Below are positions 1-6,901 of a stretch of 8,272 nt of DNA, in pieces. The notes beneath the pieces are model-generated. The model made no database searches, was not told the origin of the DNA, and saw only the letters and a program-made list of their open reading frames with translations. Every line of letters starts with the position of its first letter. The stretch's first letter is position 1. Both the position numbers and the translations under genes were made by a program. This DNA is from Actinomycetes bacterium (lineage in GTDB: Bacteria; Actinomycetota; Acidimicrobiia; Acidimicrobiales; RAAP-2): contig JAJYZN010000127.1 of NCBI GenBank assembly GCA_021799915.1, forward strand, positions 1-8,272, written 5' to 3'.

Positions 1-407
1 AGGTCCTCGACGATCCGGCTGTACACCTCGTCGAAGGTGCTCGCGGCGTCGTAGTGGTGATCGAACGACTCGACCCCGGTGAGCCCTACCGCCGCCGGAT
101 GGCGGCGGGTCCGCAGGAAGCCCGAGTCGGCGGTGGCGAGCACCGTGCGGGTTGCGATGGTGAGCAGCTCGGGACCCGCCGGTCCGAGCCCGACCACGGT
201 CACCCGCGGCCGGGGTTCGCTCGGCCTGCCCGGTTCCTGTCCACCGCCCGGTTCCTGTCCACCGCCCGAGGGCTGCCCTCCGGGCTCACGAGCTCCCCCA
301 CGCGCCCCCGATGCAGCCGGACGGACCCGCCCGCCGCGGCGAGCCGCTTCGCCGGTGCCGGACGCGACCGGGTCCGTGCCACCCGAACGTCGCCGCCGGG
401 GTGGCAC
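1..407 (-). CDS. mazG: MazG-family NTP pyrophosphohydrolase with N-terminal tetrapyrrole-methylase-like domain (3' end off the window)
   Basis: Only about the first 135 codons are present; the rest lies beyond the left edge. From position 203 the translation reads VTVVGLGPAGPELL, then FLRTRRHP, SFDHHYD and TFDEVYSRIVED. This matches the SAM-methyltransferase-like (TP_methylase) domain that precedes the MazG domain in YabN/MazG proteins. The MazG domain hydrolyses (d)NTPs to monophosphates and pyrophosphate in the cytoplasm, but it is not visible here. The GTG at 407 is favoured as start: it lies 4 nt after the SurA-like stop and has a G-run 8 nt upstream. It adds a 68-residue Gly/Pro/Arg/Gln-rich leader containing a GGGQEP duplication. 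The GTG at 203 is the alternative and starts exactly at the conserved domain, but has no clear Shine-Dalgarno sequence. Placement after mfd and a SurA-like gene supports the call. Identity is fairly sure; the start is not. Confidence 0.82.
   Translation of the reverse strand, partial: MPPRRRRSGGTDPVASGTGEAARRGGRVRPAASGARGGAREPGGQPSGGGQEPGGGQEPGRPSEPRPRVTVVGLGPAGPELLTIATRTVLATADSGFLRTRRHPAAVGLTGVESFDHHYDAASTFDEVYSRIVED
231..266. repeat. 18-bp perfect tandem duplication in the mazG 5' region
   Basis: Two identical copies of CGGTTCCTGTCCACCGCC lie at 231-248 and 249-266. On the minus strand each unit encodes Gly-Gly-Gly-Gln-Glu-Pro in the mazG frame. The unit is a multiple of three, so copy-number change would keep the frame. 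It sits in the non-conserved leader before the methylase-like domain. Confidence 0.9.
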
Positions 408-411
408 CGGG

Positions 412-1524
412 TCAGCCCCCAGTGACCGGCGAAGCTGTGCGCCGCGACTCCGCGGTGGCGCTCGACGGTGTGGCGGCCGACGGATCGAGCACCGAGGCCG
501 CCGGGGGGCTCTTCGGGGGGCTCACCAGGATGCTGCCAGGGGTGACCTGGCCATAGCGGGGATCGACGGTGACGCGGGCCCGGGCATTGGCCGCCCGCAG
601 GAGCGCCGTGGTTTGCGACGAGCCCGAGGAAAGCATGGCGTCCTCCACTGCCGACTTGGCACTGGCGAGCGTGGACGGCGTCACGCTGGTCACCTCCAGG
701 AGGACGTAGGGACCCCCTGTCCCCTCGGCTACCGGCTGGGACACCTGGCCCACCGGGAGGATGGCCACTTGCGCCAGCGACGAGGGGAACGAGATCCGCA
801 GGGCACAGCCGATCGGGGTGACGGTGCCCGTCGATGCCAGGGATGCCCCGCCGGTCACCGAGGCCCGCGCTTGGGCAGCGGCGCTCTCCGAAGTGAAGGC
901 CACCCCGCTCACGCACACCGTGTCGAACTCCTGGGCGTGGCCAGCCATGTAGAGGCGCAGCGAGGCTGTGTCGAGGCTGTAGCCCGCCTCATGGGCGAGA
1001 AGCACGTCCTGGTCGGCCTGCGCCTGGACCTGTTCGGCGACGAAGGGAGCGGGGAGCGCGGCCAGGAGGGACTGGGCAGTGGCACCGCAGCTCACGCCGG
1101 TGTCGGACTGGTATGTGGAGTACACCTGCGTGATCTGCTGGACCAGGGTGGCACGACCGAGCGCCAGTGCGCCCGAGCCGACCGAAAGGTGCATGGCCGC
1201 GACTGCCTGGGCCTCCAGGGCGAAGCTCATTCGCTGGCTCAGCCAGTACCGGACGAAGTCTGCGTCGTACACGCCTGTGGCTCCAGAGGAGCCGCCCGCA
1301 CCTTCGATCCCGGGAAGTGCCCTCGACGCTTGCCCGGTGAGCTGGAGGTCGGCGCTGAGGAAGCACTGGTACGCCGGGCTGCCGGCGATGGCCGAGAGGT
1401 CGGCGTCGAGCGACGAGCGGGTGATGGGAGTGCCGTTCACGCTTGCGGCGACCGCGGGGACGCGGAACGCCGCGTAGGCGACGACGGCGGCCACCACTAC
1501 CAGGAGGACTGCGAAGCGCTTCAC
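412..1524 (-). CDS. Secreted or membrane-anchored SurA-like (SurA_N) folding factor, probably without PPIase activity
   Basis: The 370-residue protein starts with a positively charged, hydrophobic export segment (residues about 3-20, then VPAVAA, a plausible signal-peptidase site). It continues with SVNGTPITRSSLDADL (about 28-43), the usual opening of SurA N-terminal domains. Residues about 60-195 look mainly helical. Residues about 196-285 occupy the parvulin position (…FDTVCVSGVAF…PVGQVSQPV…YVLLEVTSV…). The family's usual His in the first strand (H-I-L type) is not seen, so prolyl isomerase activity is doubtful and a chaperone role is more likely. Four cysteines (C54, C146, C204, C240) could form disulfides outside the cell. 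There is no lipobox cysteine. The last 45 residues are Ser/Pro/Ala-rich and disordered-looking. The start is GTG, 12 nt after the mfd stop, without a clear Shine-Dalgarno sequence. Family assignment is moderate; function is inferred. Confidence 0.72.
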   Translation of the reverse strand: MKRFAVLLVVVAAVVAYAAFRVPAVAASVNGTPITRSSLDADLSAIAGSPAYQCFLSADLQLTGQASRALPGIEGAGGSSGATGVYDADFVRYWLSQRMSFALEAQAVAAMHLSVGSGALALGRATLVQQITQVYSTYQSDTGVSCGATAQSLLAALPAPFVAEQVQAQADQDVLLAHEAGYSLDTASLRLYMAGHAQEFDTVCVSGVAFTSESAAAQARASVTGGASLASTGTVTPIGCALRISFPSSLAQVAILPVGQVSQPVAEGTGGPYVLLEVTSVTPSTLASAKSAVEDAMLSSGSSQTTALLRAANARARVTVDPRYGQVTPGSILVSPPKSPPAASVLDPSAATPSSATAESRRTASPVTGG

Positions 1525-1536
1525 GACTCAGGCATG

Positions 1537-4500
1537 CTATCGGCTGGGGTCCTGCCCACCCGTGCGGACGCTCGCCTGGACGCTCGCCTGGGCGCTCGCC
1601 TGCCCTCCCGCTCCCCGGGGAGATTGGGCTCCGAGCTCGCCTACTGGGAGAAGGTCGGACACGAGCCGCCGCAGCACCTCTGCAGGTCGGGCCGTATCGT
1701 CGAGGGGGACGACGAGCTGCCCCAGCTCCTCCCGGAAGACCGCCCCGGGGACCAGGCGGCGCAGGCGCACCTGGGCACTGGGCGCCAGGTGCACCGGGGA
1801 GAGCCGGGCCGTAGGAGGCCGGGCACCCGGGCGGGCGGTCGTCACCGAGACATCCTCTATCCCGGTACGCAGGCATTCGACGCGCAGCCGGGCGATCGCC
1901 AGGAGCCCTTCGGCAGCAGGCGGGAGCGGGCCGAAACGGTCCCGCCACTCGTCGGCGAGGTCGTCGAGGGCCGCATCGTCCTCGGCCGCGGCCAGGCGCC
2001 GGTAGGCCTCGAGCCGGGCGTCCTCGGCCGGCACGTAGCTGGCGGGGAGGTGCGCGTCTCCAGGCACGTCGAGGGACACGTTCGCGGGGCGAGGTCGGGG
2101 CTCGCCGCGCTCTTCGGCAACCGCTTCGGCGACGAGCTGCACGTAGAGGTCGTACCCGACGGCGGCGATGTGGCCCGACTGGTCCGAACCCAGCAGGTTG
2201 CCGGCCCCGCGGATCTCCAGGTCCCGCATGGCGATCTTGAACCCCGAACCGAGCTCGGTGTGCTCGCCCACCGTGCGCAGCCGCTCGTAGGCCTGCTCGG
2301 TGAGCACCCGGTCGGCAGGATGGAACAGGTAGGCGTAGGCCCGTTGCCCGGCCCGGCCCACCCGGCCCCGGAGCTGGTGGAGCTGTCCCAGCCCGAGCAG
2401 GTCGGCCCGGTCCACGACCAGCGTGTTCACGGTCGGCATGTCGATCCCCGACTCGATGATCGTCGTACAGACCAGCACGTCGAACTCGCGATCCCAGAAG
2501 TCCATGATCACCTGTTCGAGGCTCCCCTCGTCCATCTGGCCGTGGGCGACTGCGATCCTGGCCTCGGGGACGACGGCTCGAAGCCGCTCGGCCACGGCAT
2601 CGATGTCGACGACCCGGTTGTGGACGTAGAACACCTGGCCCTCCCGGAGCAGCTCTCTGCGGATGGCCTCTGAGACCGCTGCTTCGTCGTACTCGCCGAC
2701 GTAGGTGAGGATCGGCTGGCGATCGGCCGGCGGCGTGTTCACCATCGACAGGTCTCGGATGCCCGTGAGGGACATCTCGAGCGTTCGGGGAATGGGACTT
2801 GCCGTCAGCGTGAGGACGTCGACTCCTTCGGTCAATCTTTTCACCGCTTCCTTGTGCGATACGCCGAACCGCTGCTCCTCGTCGACGACGAGCAGGCCCA
2901 AGTTCTTGCACACGATGTCGCTCGCCAGCAGGCGGTGGGTGCCGATCACCACGTCGACCGAGCCATCGGCCAGACCGGCCACCACCCGGCGCGCCTGGGC
3001 GCCGGACAAGAAGCGGCTGAGCAGCTCGACCCGGACCGGGTAGGAGGCGAAGCGCTCGGAGAACGTGAGGTGGTGCTGGCTGGCGAGGAGCGTCGTGGGG
3101 ACCAGGACCAGGGCCTGGGTCCCGTCCTGGACCGCCTTGAAGACCGCCCGCACGGCGACCTCGGTCTTGCCAAACCCCACGTCGCCGCAGACGAGGCGGT
3201 CCATGGGCCGCGGCTGCTCCATGTCGAGCTTGACCTCCTGGATCGCTCGGAGCTGGTCTGCGGTCTCGGCGTAGGGGAACGCCGCCTCCATCTCGGCCTG
3301 CCAGGGCGTGTCGGGTGCGAACGCGTGGCCGGTGACTTCGAGCCTCCGCCGGTAGAGCTGCACCAGCTCGTGCGCCACTTCCCCCGCGGCGGCCCGGGCC
3401 CGGGCGCGGGTCTTGTGCCAGTCGGAACCGCCCATCTTGGACAGGGTCGGGGTCTCGCCCCCGCCGTAGGGGGTGACCGACTCGATCTGGTCGACCGGGA
3501 GGTACAGGCGATCGCTCCCCCGGTACTCGAGCACGAGGTAGTCGCGCGACGTCCCGGCCACCGTGCGCGTGGTGACACCGGCGTAACGCGCCACGCCGTG
3601 CTGGCGGTGGACCACGAAGCTGCCCGGTGCCAAGTCATCGAAGAACCCGACGGTCGGACGGGCGCGCGGTCGAGGACGCCGATGGACGGTGCGCCGACCG
3701 GTGAGGTCGGACTCGGATGCCAGTGCCACCCGGACCTCGGGGATGACGCACCCCTCGCTCAGATCCGCCGTCACCACCGCGGCCGTGCCCCGTGGGGCCG
3801 GGGCGTCGACGACCGGGACCGTCAGTCCTTCGCCGCCGAGCACTGCCGACAACCTCGCGGCGCCGGCTTCGGTCGGTGAGCACAACGTCACCGAGTACCC
3901 GTCGTCGAGCAGGCTCGTGACCTGCCGGGCCAGGCGGGCGGCGTCACCGGCCACCGGCTCGATCCTTCGCACCTCGACCGCCGGCACGTCGGGACTGTCG
4001 GCAACCGGGACGACCGTGAGCGATGCTGCGGCGGTGCGGGCGAGCAGCCGGTCGAGAGAGAGGGTGAGACGGGGGAACCCTCCTGCTCCTGGCGCCGCCC
4101 CCCAGGTCGATGCCAGAGACGAGGCGAGTGCCGCCTCTTCGTCGGCGAGCTCGGCGGCTCGGTCCCGCACGCGCCGGGGGTCGACGACAACCACCAGCGC
4201 GTCGGGGCCGAGAAGGTCCGTCGCAACGGCCTCGTCCGGCACCACCCAGGGGAGCCAGGCCTCCATCCCGTCGAAGATCTCCCCCGAGGCCAGCCGCTCC
4301 CACTGAGCGCGGCCCCACGGCTCCTCGGACATCAGGTGCTCGGCTCGCTCCCGGACCGCCGGTGACGGCAGGAGCTCGCGGCATCCGTAGAAGTGCACCG
4401 CCGCCACCTGGCGCACCGAACGCTGGTCGGCCACGTCGAAGATCGCAAGGCGGTCGACCACGTCCCCGTAGAGGTCGATGCGCACGGGGCGGTCCGAGGT

Positions 4501-5184
4501 CGAGGGGAAGACGTCGATGATGCCGCCGCGCACTGCCAGCTCGCCGCAGTGCTCCACCTGGTGCTCTCTGCGGTACCCCAGGGCCACCAGGCGGGCGACG
4601 AGGGCATCGGTATCCACCGGGGCGCCGAGGATCACCTCCTCTGGTGGCGCGACCCCGGCCGGCGAGGCGAGGCGTTGGAGGACGGCGCGTGCCGAGCCCA
4701 CCACCAGCGACGGCGTCGTTGGCCCACGCCCACCCGAGAGGTGCCACAAGACGGCGTGCCGGCGCCCCATGGTCGCCACTTCGGGGCTCACTCTCTCGAA
4801 CGGCAAGGTCTCCCAGGCCGGCAGCGTCACAACCGGGTCGCAGTACGACCCGACGGTGTCCTGCGCAGAGCCGTGGGCCCCCGCTGCCGCGGTCTCTGGC
4901 TCGGATCCTGCGGTGCCGTCGGCAAAGCATGCGAGGTCGCGTGCGAGCCGCTCCCCAGCGGCAGCCGTCGGGGTGACCACCAGGAGTGGGCGCCGGGCAC
5001 TCAGGCGAGCGAGCCCCGCCAGCACGAACGCCTGGGCCGGGCTGGCGACGGCCAGCACCGCGCCGGACCGGCCGGCGATCTCGGTGACGACGCCAAGCGC
5101 TCGCACCTGCTCCACCAAAGCCGAGAGAGGGGCTCGGTGCGGTGGCTCTTTCGACGAGGAGTCCGCGGCGCCCATCGGGTCCAT
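1537..5184 (-). CDS. mfd: Transcription-repair coupling factor Mfd
   Basis: Mfd is a cytoplasmic ATP-driven DNA translocase that dislodges RNA polymerase stalled at lesions and recruits UvrA for nucleotide-excision repair. The 1215-residue length is typical. Residues about 15-350 form the UvrB-like module (LPAWETLPFE at 121-130). The CarD-like RNA-polymerase-interacting domain spans about 516-575 (DDLAPGSFVVHRQHGVARY). Helicase motifs follow: Walker A GDVGFGKTE (667-675), DEEQ (768-771), TASPIPRT (794-801) and QLRGRVGRAGQR (937-948). RGAGNLLG lies near 990, and the TRCF domain is C-terminal. The ATG at 5184 overlaps the pth stop as TGATG; a GTG one codon upstream (5187) is an equally coupled alternative. 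The protein ends in a low-complexity Gln-Ala-Ser tail (1195-1206) encoded by a tandem repeat. No conserved motif is missing. Confidence 0.97.
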   Translation of the reverse strand: MDPMGAADSSSKEPPHRAPLSALVEQVRALGVVTEIAGRSGAVLAVASPAQAFVLAGLARLSARRPLLVVTPTAAAGERLARDLACFADGTAGSEPETAAAGAHGSAQDTVGSYCDPVVTLPAWETLPFERVSPEVATMGRRHAVLWHLSGGRGPTTPSLVVGSARAVLQRLASPAGVAPPEEVILGAPVDTDALVARLVALGYRREHQVEHCGELAVRGGIIDVFPSTSDRPVRIDLYGDVVDRLAIFDVADQRSVRQVAAVHFYGCRELLPSPAVRERAEHLMSEEPWGRAQWERLASGEIFDGMEAWLPWVVPDEAVATDLLGPDALVVVVDPRRVRDRAAELADEEAALASSLASTWGAAPGAGGFPRLTLSLDRLLARTAAASLTVVPVADSPDVPAVEVRRIEPVAGDAARLARQVTSLLDDGYSVTLCSPTEAGAARLSAVLGGEGLTVPVVDAPAPRGTAAVVTADLSEGCVIPEVRVALASESDLTGRRTVHRRPRPRARPTVGFFDDLAPGSFVVHRQHGVARYAGVTTRTVAGTSRDYLVLEYRGSDRLYLPVDQIESVTPYGGGETPTLSKMGGSDWHKTRARARAAAGEVAHELVQLYRRRLEVTGHAFAPDTPWQAEMEAAFPYAETADQLRAIQEVKLDMEQPRPMDRLVCGDVGFGKTEVAVRAVFKAVQDGTQALVLVPTTLLASQHHLTFSERFASYPVRVELLSRFLSGAQARRVVAGLADGSVDVVIGTHRLLASDIVCKNLGLLVVDEEQRFGVSHKEAVKRLTEGVDVLTLTASPIPRTLEMSLTGIRDLSMVNTPPADRQPILTYVGEYDEAAVSEAIRRELLREGQVFYVHNRVVDIDAVAERLRAVVPEARIAVAHGQMDEGSLEQVIMDFWDREFDVLVCTTIIESGIDMPTVNTLVVDRADLLGLGQLHQLRGRVGRAGQRAYAYLFHPADRVLTEQAYERLRTVGEHTELGSGFKIAMRDLEIRGAGNLLGSDQSGHIAAVGYDLYVQLVAEAVAEERGEPRPRPANVSLDVPGDAHLPASYVPAEDARLEAYRRLAAAEDDAALDDLADEWRDRFGPLPPAAEGLLAIARLRVECLRTGIEDVSVTTARPGARPPTARLSPVHLAPSAQVRLRRLVPGAVFREELGQLVVPLDDTARPAEVLRRLVSDLLPVGELGAQSPRGAGGQASAQASVQASVRTGGQDPSR
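1567..1602. repeat. 12-bp tandem repeat (3 copies) at the 3' end of mfd
   Basis: Units GACGCTCGCCTG (1567-1578), GACGCTCGCCTG (1579-1590) and GGCGCTCGCCTG (1591-1602) are tandem with one mismatch. In the mfd frame each encodes Gln-Ala-Ser-Val/Ala, about 10 codons before the stop. The tract lies beyond the conserved TRCF domain, so length change should be tolerated. Confidence 0.9.
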
Positions 5185-5753
5185 CACGACGTCGCGTGGA
5201 AACGGTTCATCGCCGCGTCGGTACCGTGGTCGATGATCGTCTCGACCGCATCGGCGGCAAGGGCGATCCCGAGGTCGATCTCCGCCCGTTCGGCCCTGGA
5301 GGGCCGGTGCAGGACGTAGTCAGCCCCCGATTGGTGCCCCGGCGGCTTGCCGATGCCGACCCGCACTCGCAGGAAGTCGAGGGTGTGCAGGTGTGCTCGT
5401 ATGGACTCGAGCCCGCGGTGACCGGCGGTGCCGCCACCCGCCTTGACCCGCAGCGCCCCCGGGGGCAGGTCGAGCTCGTCGTGGACCACGATCAACCGCC
5501 AGGTGTCGACCACTCCGAAACGCCGCAGGAGCGGGCGGACTGCGGCGCCCGAGTCGTTCATGTACGTGGTCGGTATGGCCAAGACCACCCGCTGCCCGCA
5601 GACGTCAGCCGCCGCGAGCAGGTCCGGCATGCCTTTCTCGGCTCGCAAAGAGCCATCCCCATGACGGACGGCCAAGTTGGCGACCACCTCGGCTCCGAGA
5701 TTGTGGCGCGTACCCGCGAACTCGGCACCGGGGTTCCCGAGGCCGACCACCAC
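5184..5753 (-). CDS. pth: Peptidyl-tRNA hydrolase
   Basis: Pth cleaves the ester bond of peptidyl-tRNAs dropped by ribosomes and recycles the tRNA. The 189-residue length is normal. Visible motifs are VGLGNPG (3-9, with N7), TRHNLG (15-20, with the catalytic base H17), TTYMNDSG (62-69, with M65 and N66) and HDELDLPPG (91-99, with D92). Residues 106-117 are GGGTAGHRGLES. Most homologues read GHNGL here, so the Asn equivalent to E. coli N114 is Arg113. The GTG at 5753 is the only usable start: no ATG, GTG or TTG occurs in frame between it and the rplY stop 78 nt upstream. No strong Shine-Dalgarno sequence is visible, so translation may depend on rplY. The stop overlaps the mfd ATG (TGATG), which suggests coupling. 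The rplY-pth pairing is common in bacteria. Confidence 0.95.
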   Translation of the reverse strand: MVVGLGNPGAEFAGTRHNLGAEVVANLAVRHGDGSLRAEKGMPDLLAAADVCGQRVVLAIPTTYMNDSGAAVRPLLRRFGVVDTWRLIVVHDELDLPPGALRVKAGGGTAGHRGLESIRAHLHTLDFLRVRVGIGKPPGHQSGADYVLHRPSRAERAEIDLGIALAADAVETIIDHGTDAAMNRFHATS

Positions 5754-5831
5754 CCAGTCGGCCGGCGTCCCCCGGCGGGCTGCCGCCTCGGGTGCCGCGC
5801 CCTTGCCGGGGAGAGCTGGGCTCGGCAGGGG

Positions 5832-6485
5832 TCAGCCTTCGGCGGGCGCTGCCGCCGTGTCGGTCTCTGCCGAGGCAGCGCCGGCTTCGGCTCCTTCGCC
5901 ACCGCCGCCTTCGGTCTCGAGCGTCTGCACCCGCGGTGGCTGCCCGGTGACGACAGCGACGTCGTCCTCGAGGTCGGTCGTCACACCCGCGGGCAGCCGG
6001 AGGTCGGCGACGCGCAGCGCGCCCCCGATAGTCAGCTCGGACACGTCGAGCTCGATGACCGCAGGGATGTCGGCCGGCCGGGCCCGGACGGGGAGGTTGA
6101 AGAGCTGCTGGTCCACGAGGCCGTCGCCGTGGTGGACCTCCAGCGCCTCGCCGACGAGGGTGATCGGCACTTCGGCGGCAATGACCTCGTCACGCCGGAC
6201 GATCTGGAAGTCGACGTGGACGACGGTCCCCTTCACCGGGTGCCGCTGCATGTCACGCGCCAGCGTGAGGAACGACTGCTCGCCGGCTTTGAGTGTGAGC
6301 AGGGTGTTCGAGCCGGACTCGCCGGACAGCGCGATCCGCAGGTCCTTCGCTGCGACGCTCACCGGCACCGGCTCGGTGCCGTGGCCATAGACGATGCCCG
6401 GTATCCGACCAGAGGCGCGCAACCGGCGAGTGGCGCGCGAACCGACCGTACGGCCGACTTCGGCTTCCAGGACGATCTCGGGCAT
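5832..6485 (-). CDS. rplY: Ribosomal protein bL25, CTC/TL5 type (long form)
   Basis: bL25 binds 5S rRNA in the large ribosomal subunit. The 217-residue protein is the long CTC form. Residues about 1-92 form the 5S-binding domain (RRLRASGRIPGIVYG at 20-34; HPVKGTVVHVDF near 81-92). Residues about 95-185 form the TL5/CTC C-terminal domain (ADIPAVIELDVSEL; LPAGVTTDLEDDVAVV). Residues about 190-217 are an acidic Gly/Ala/Glu tail typical of actinobacterial members. The ATG at 6485 has a good ribosome-binding site, GAGGAG at 6500-6495, 9 nt upstream. It is the first gene of the leftward run, so the operon promoter should lie in 6486-6900. The TGA stop is followed by C and by 26 open codons in the same frame up to the pth start, so readthrough would give an L25-Pth fusion. 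Confidence 0.96.
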   Translation of the reverse strand: MPEIVLEAEVGRTVGSRATRRLRASGRIPGIVYGHGTEPVPVSVAAKDLRIALSGESGSNTLLTLKAGEQSFLTLARDMQRHPVKGTVVHVDFQIVRRDEVIAAEVPITLVGEALEVHHGDGLVDQQLFNLPVRARPADIPAVIELDVSELTIGGALRVADLRLPAGVTTDLEDDVAVVTGQPPRVQTLETEGGGGEGAEAGAASAETDTAAAPAEG

Positions 6486-6609
6486 GGTCTCGCTCTCCTC
6501 GGTCGCTTCGCGCTCAATTGCGCCGACGCGACGGACGCAGCTCGCGCTGCGCCGGTCGCCGTGCCCGAGGCACCAGCCGCCCCGGTGGCGCCGACGGGAC
6601 CGGTGGCTT

Positions 6610-6660
6610 GGGCCACTGGTGCCAGGCTAGCCGCGAGCGGGCTGCGGGCACCAGTGGCCC
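6610..6660. repeat. 14-bp perfect inverted repeat with 23-nt loop
   Basis: Left arm GGGCCACTGGTGCC (6610-6623) is the exact reverse complement of the right arm GGCACCAGTGGCCC (6647-6660). The loop (6624-6646) contains the palindrome GGCTAGCC (6625-6632). There is no U-run on either side, so it does not look like an intrinsic terminator. If the rplY promoter is further upstream, it would form a strong hairpin in the 5' leader, about 125-175 nt before the start codon. It could instead be a DNA-level protein-binding site. Confidence 0.85.
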
Positions 6661-6767
6661 TGCAGGCGTCACCCAAGAGAGGCGTGGCAGTCCCCGGTAC
6701 GCCTGTGGCGGCAACTGGTGCAAAGAGCCTGGAGACCGTGCACTTCGGGTGCGGTAGCGTCGGTTTG

Positions 6768-6796
6768 CCCGACACCAGATGTGCCTGGTGGCAGGC
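6768..6796. repeat. Interrupted hairpin CACCAG/CTGGTG
   Basis: CACCAG (6773-6778) pairs with CTGGTG (6785-6790) around a 6-nt loop. Outer GCC and GGC triplets pair across a 3x3 internal loop. The right half can alternatively fold as TGCC-TGGT-GGCA. The arms share the CACCAG/CTGGTG core with the larger inverted repeat at 6610-6660, so this core occurs four times in the spacer. Confidence 0.5.
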
Positions 6797-6800
6797 CGCA

Positions 6801-6882
6801 GAGCGCAGCGCGCAGCGGGGAACTGAGCGCAGCGCGCAGCGGGCAGCAGCAAACTGAGCGCAGCGCGCAGCGGGGAACTGAG
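6801..6882. repeat. Cluster of three 19-bp GC-rich direct repeats
   Basis: GAGCGCAGCGCGCAGCGGG occurs exactly at 6801-6819, 6825-6843 and 6856-6874, with start-to-start spacing of 24 and 31 bp. Copies 1 and 3 are identical over 27 bp, as each continues with GAACTGAG (6801-6827 and 6856-6882). Copies 2 and 3 are preceded by ACT. The spacers are only 5 and 12 bp, which is unlike CRISPR. The cluster lies 20-100 bp upstream of the possible leader ORF of the SDR gene. Confidence 0.92.
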
Positions 6883-6888
6883 AGTCTT

Positions 6889-6893
6889 GGAGG
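6889..6893 (+). promoter_or_regulatory. Strong Shine-Dalgarno ahead of the possible leader ORF
   Basis: GGAGG lies 8 nt before the GTG at 6902. It is the best ribosome-binding site on the plus strand in this spacer, but it does not serve the SDR frame. This is the main reason to consider a leader peptide. Confidence 0.45.
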
Positions 6894-6901
6894 TACAGGA
6901 C

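Larger units (their letters stand above)
6486..6901. other. Divergent intergenic region, rich in repeats and dyad symmetry
   Basis: This gap separates leftward rplY from the rightward SDR and must carry promoters for both. I saw no convincing -35/-10 pair on either strand. It contains a 14-bp inverted repeat (6610-6660), a smaller hairpin (6768-6796) and a GC repeat cluster (6801-6882). No tRNA or other recognisable RNA gene was found. All six frames have open stretches with Ala/Gly/Pro/Arg-rich translations typical of non-coding high-GC DNA. The prs and glmU genes often found upstream of rplY in Actinomycetota are absent. Confidence 0.7.

Noticed and set aside
79..2673. An 864-codon plus-strand open frame antisense to the SurA-like gene and mfd
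   Set aside because: It lies opposite two clearly recognised genes. The translation is Gly/Arg/His-rich with no known motif, and long antisense frames are expected in such GC-rich DNA.
989..2911. A 640-codon minus-strand frame overlapping mfd and the SurA-like gene
   Set aside because: It is an alternative frame of the same strand, Arg/Pro/Gly-rich with no motif, while the mfd frame is unambiguous.
5142..6857. A 571-codon plus-strand frame antisense to pth and rplY
   Set aside because: It covers two certain genes and runs into the repeat-rich spacer; there is no recognisable domain.
6801..6882. A short CRISPR array
   Set aside because: Spacers are only 5 and 12 bp, there are only three units, and no cas gene is present.
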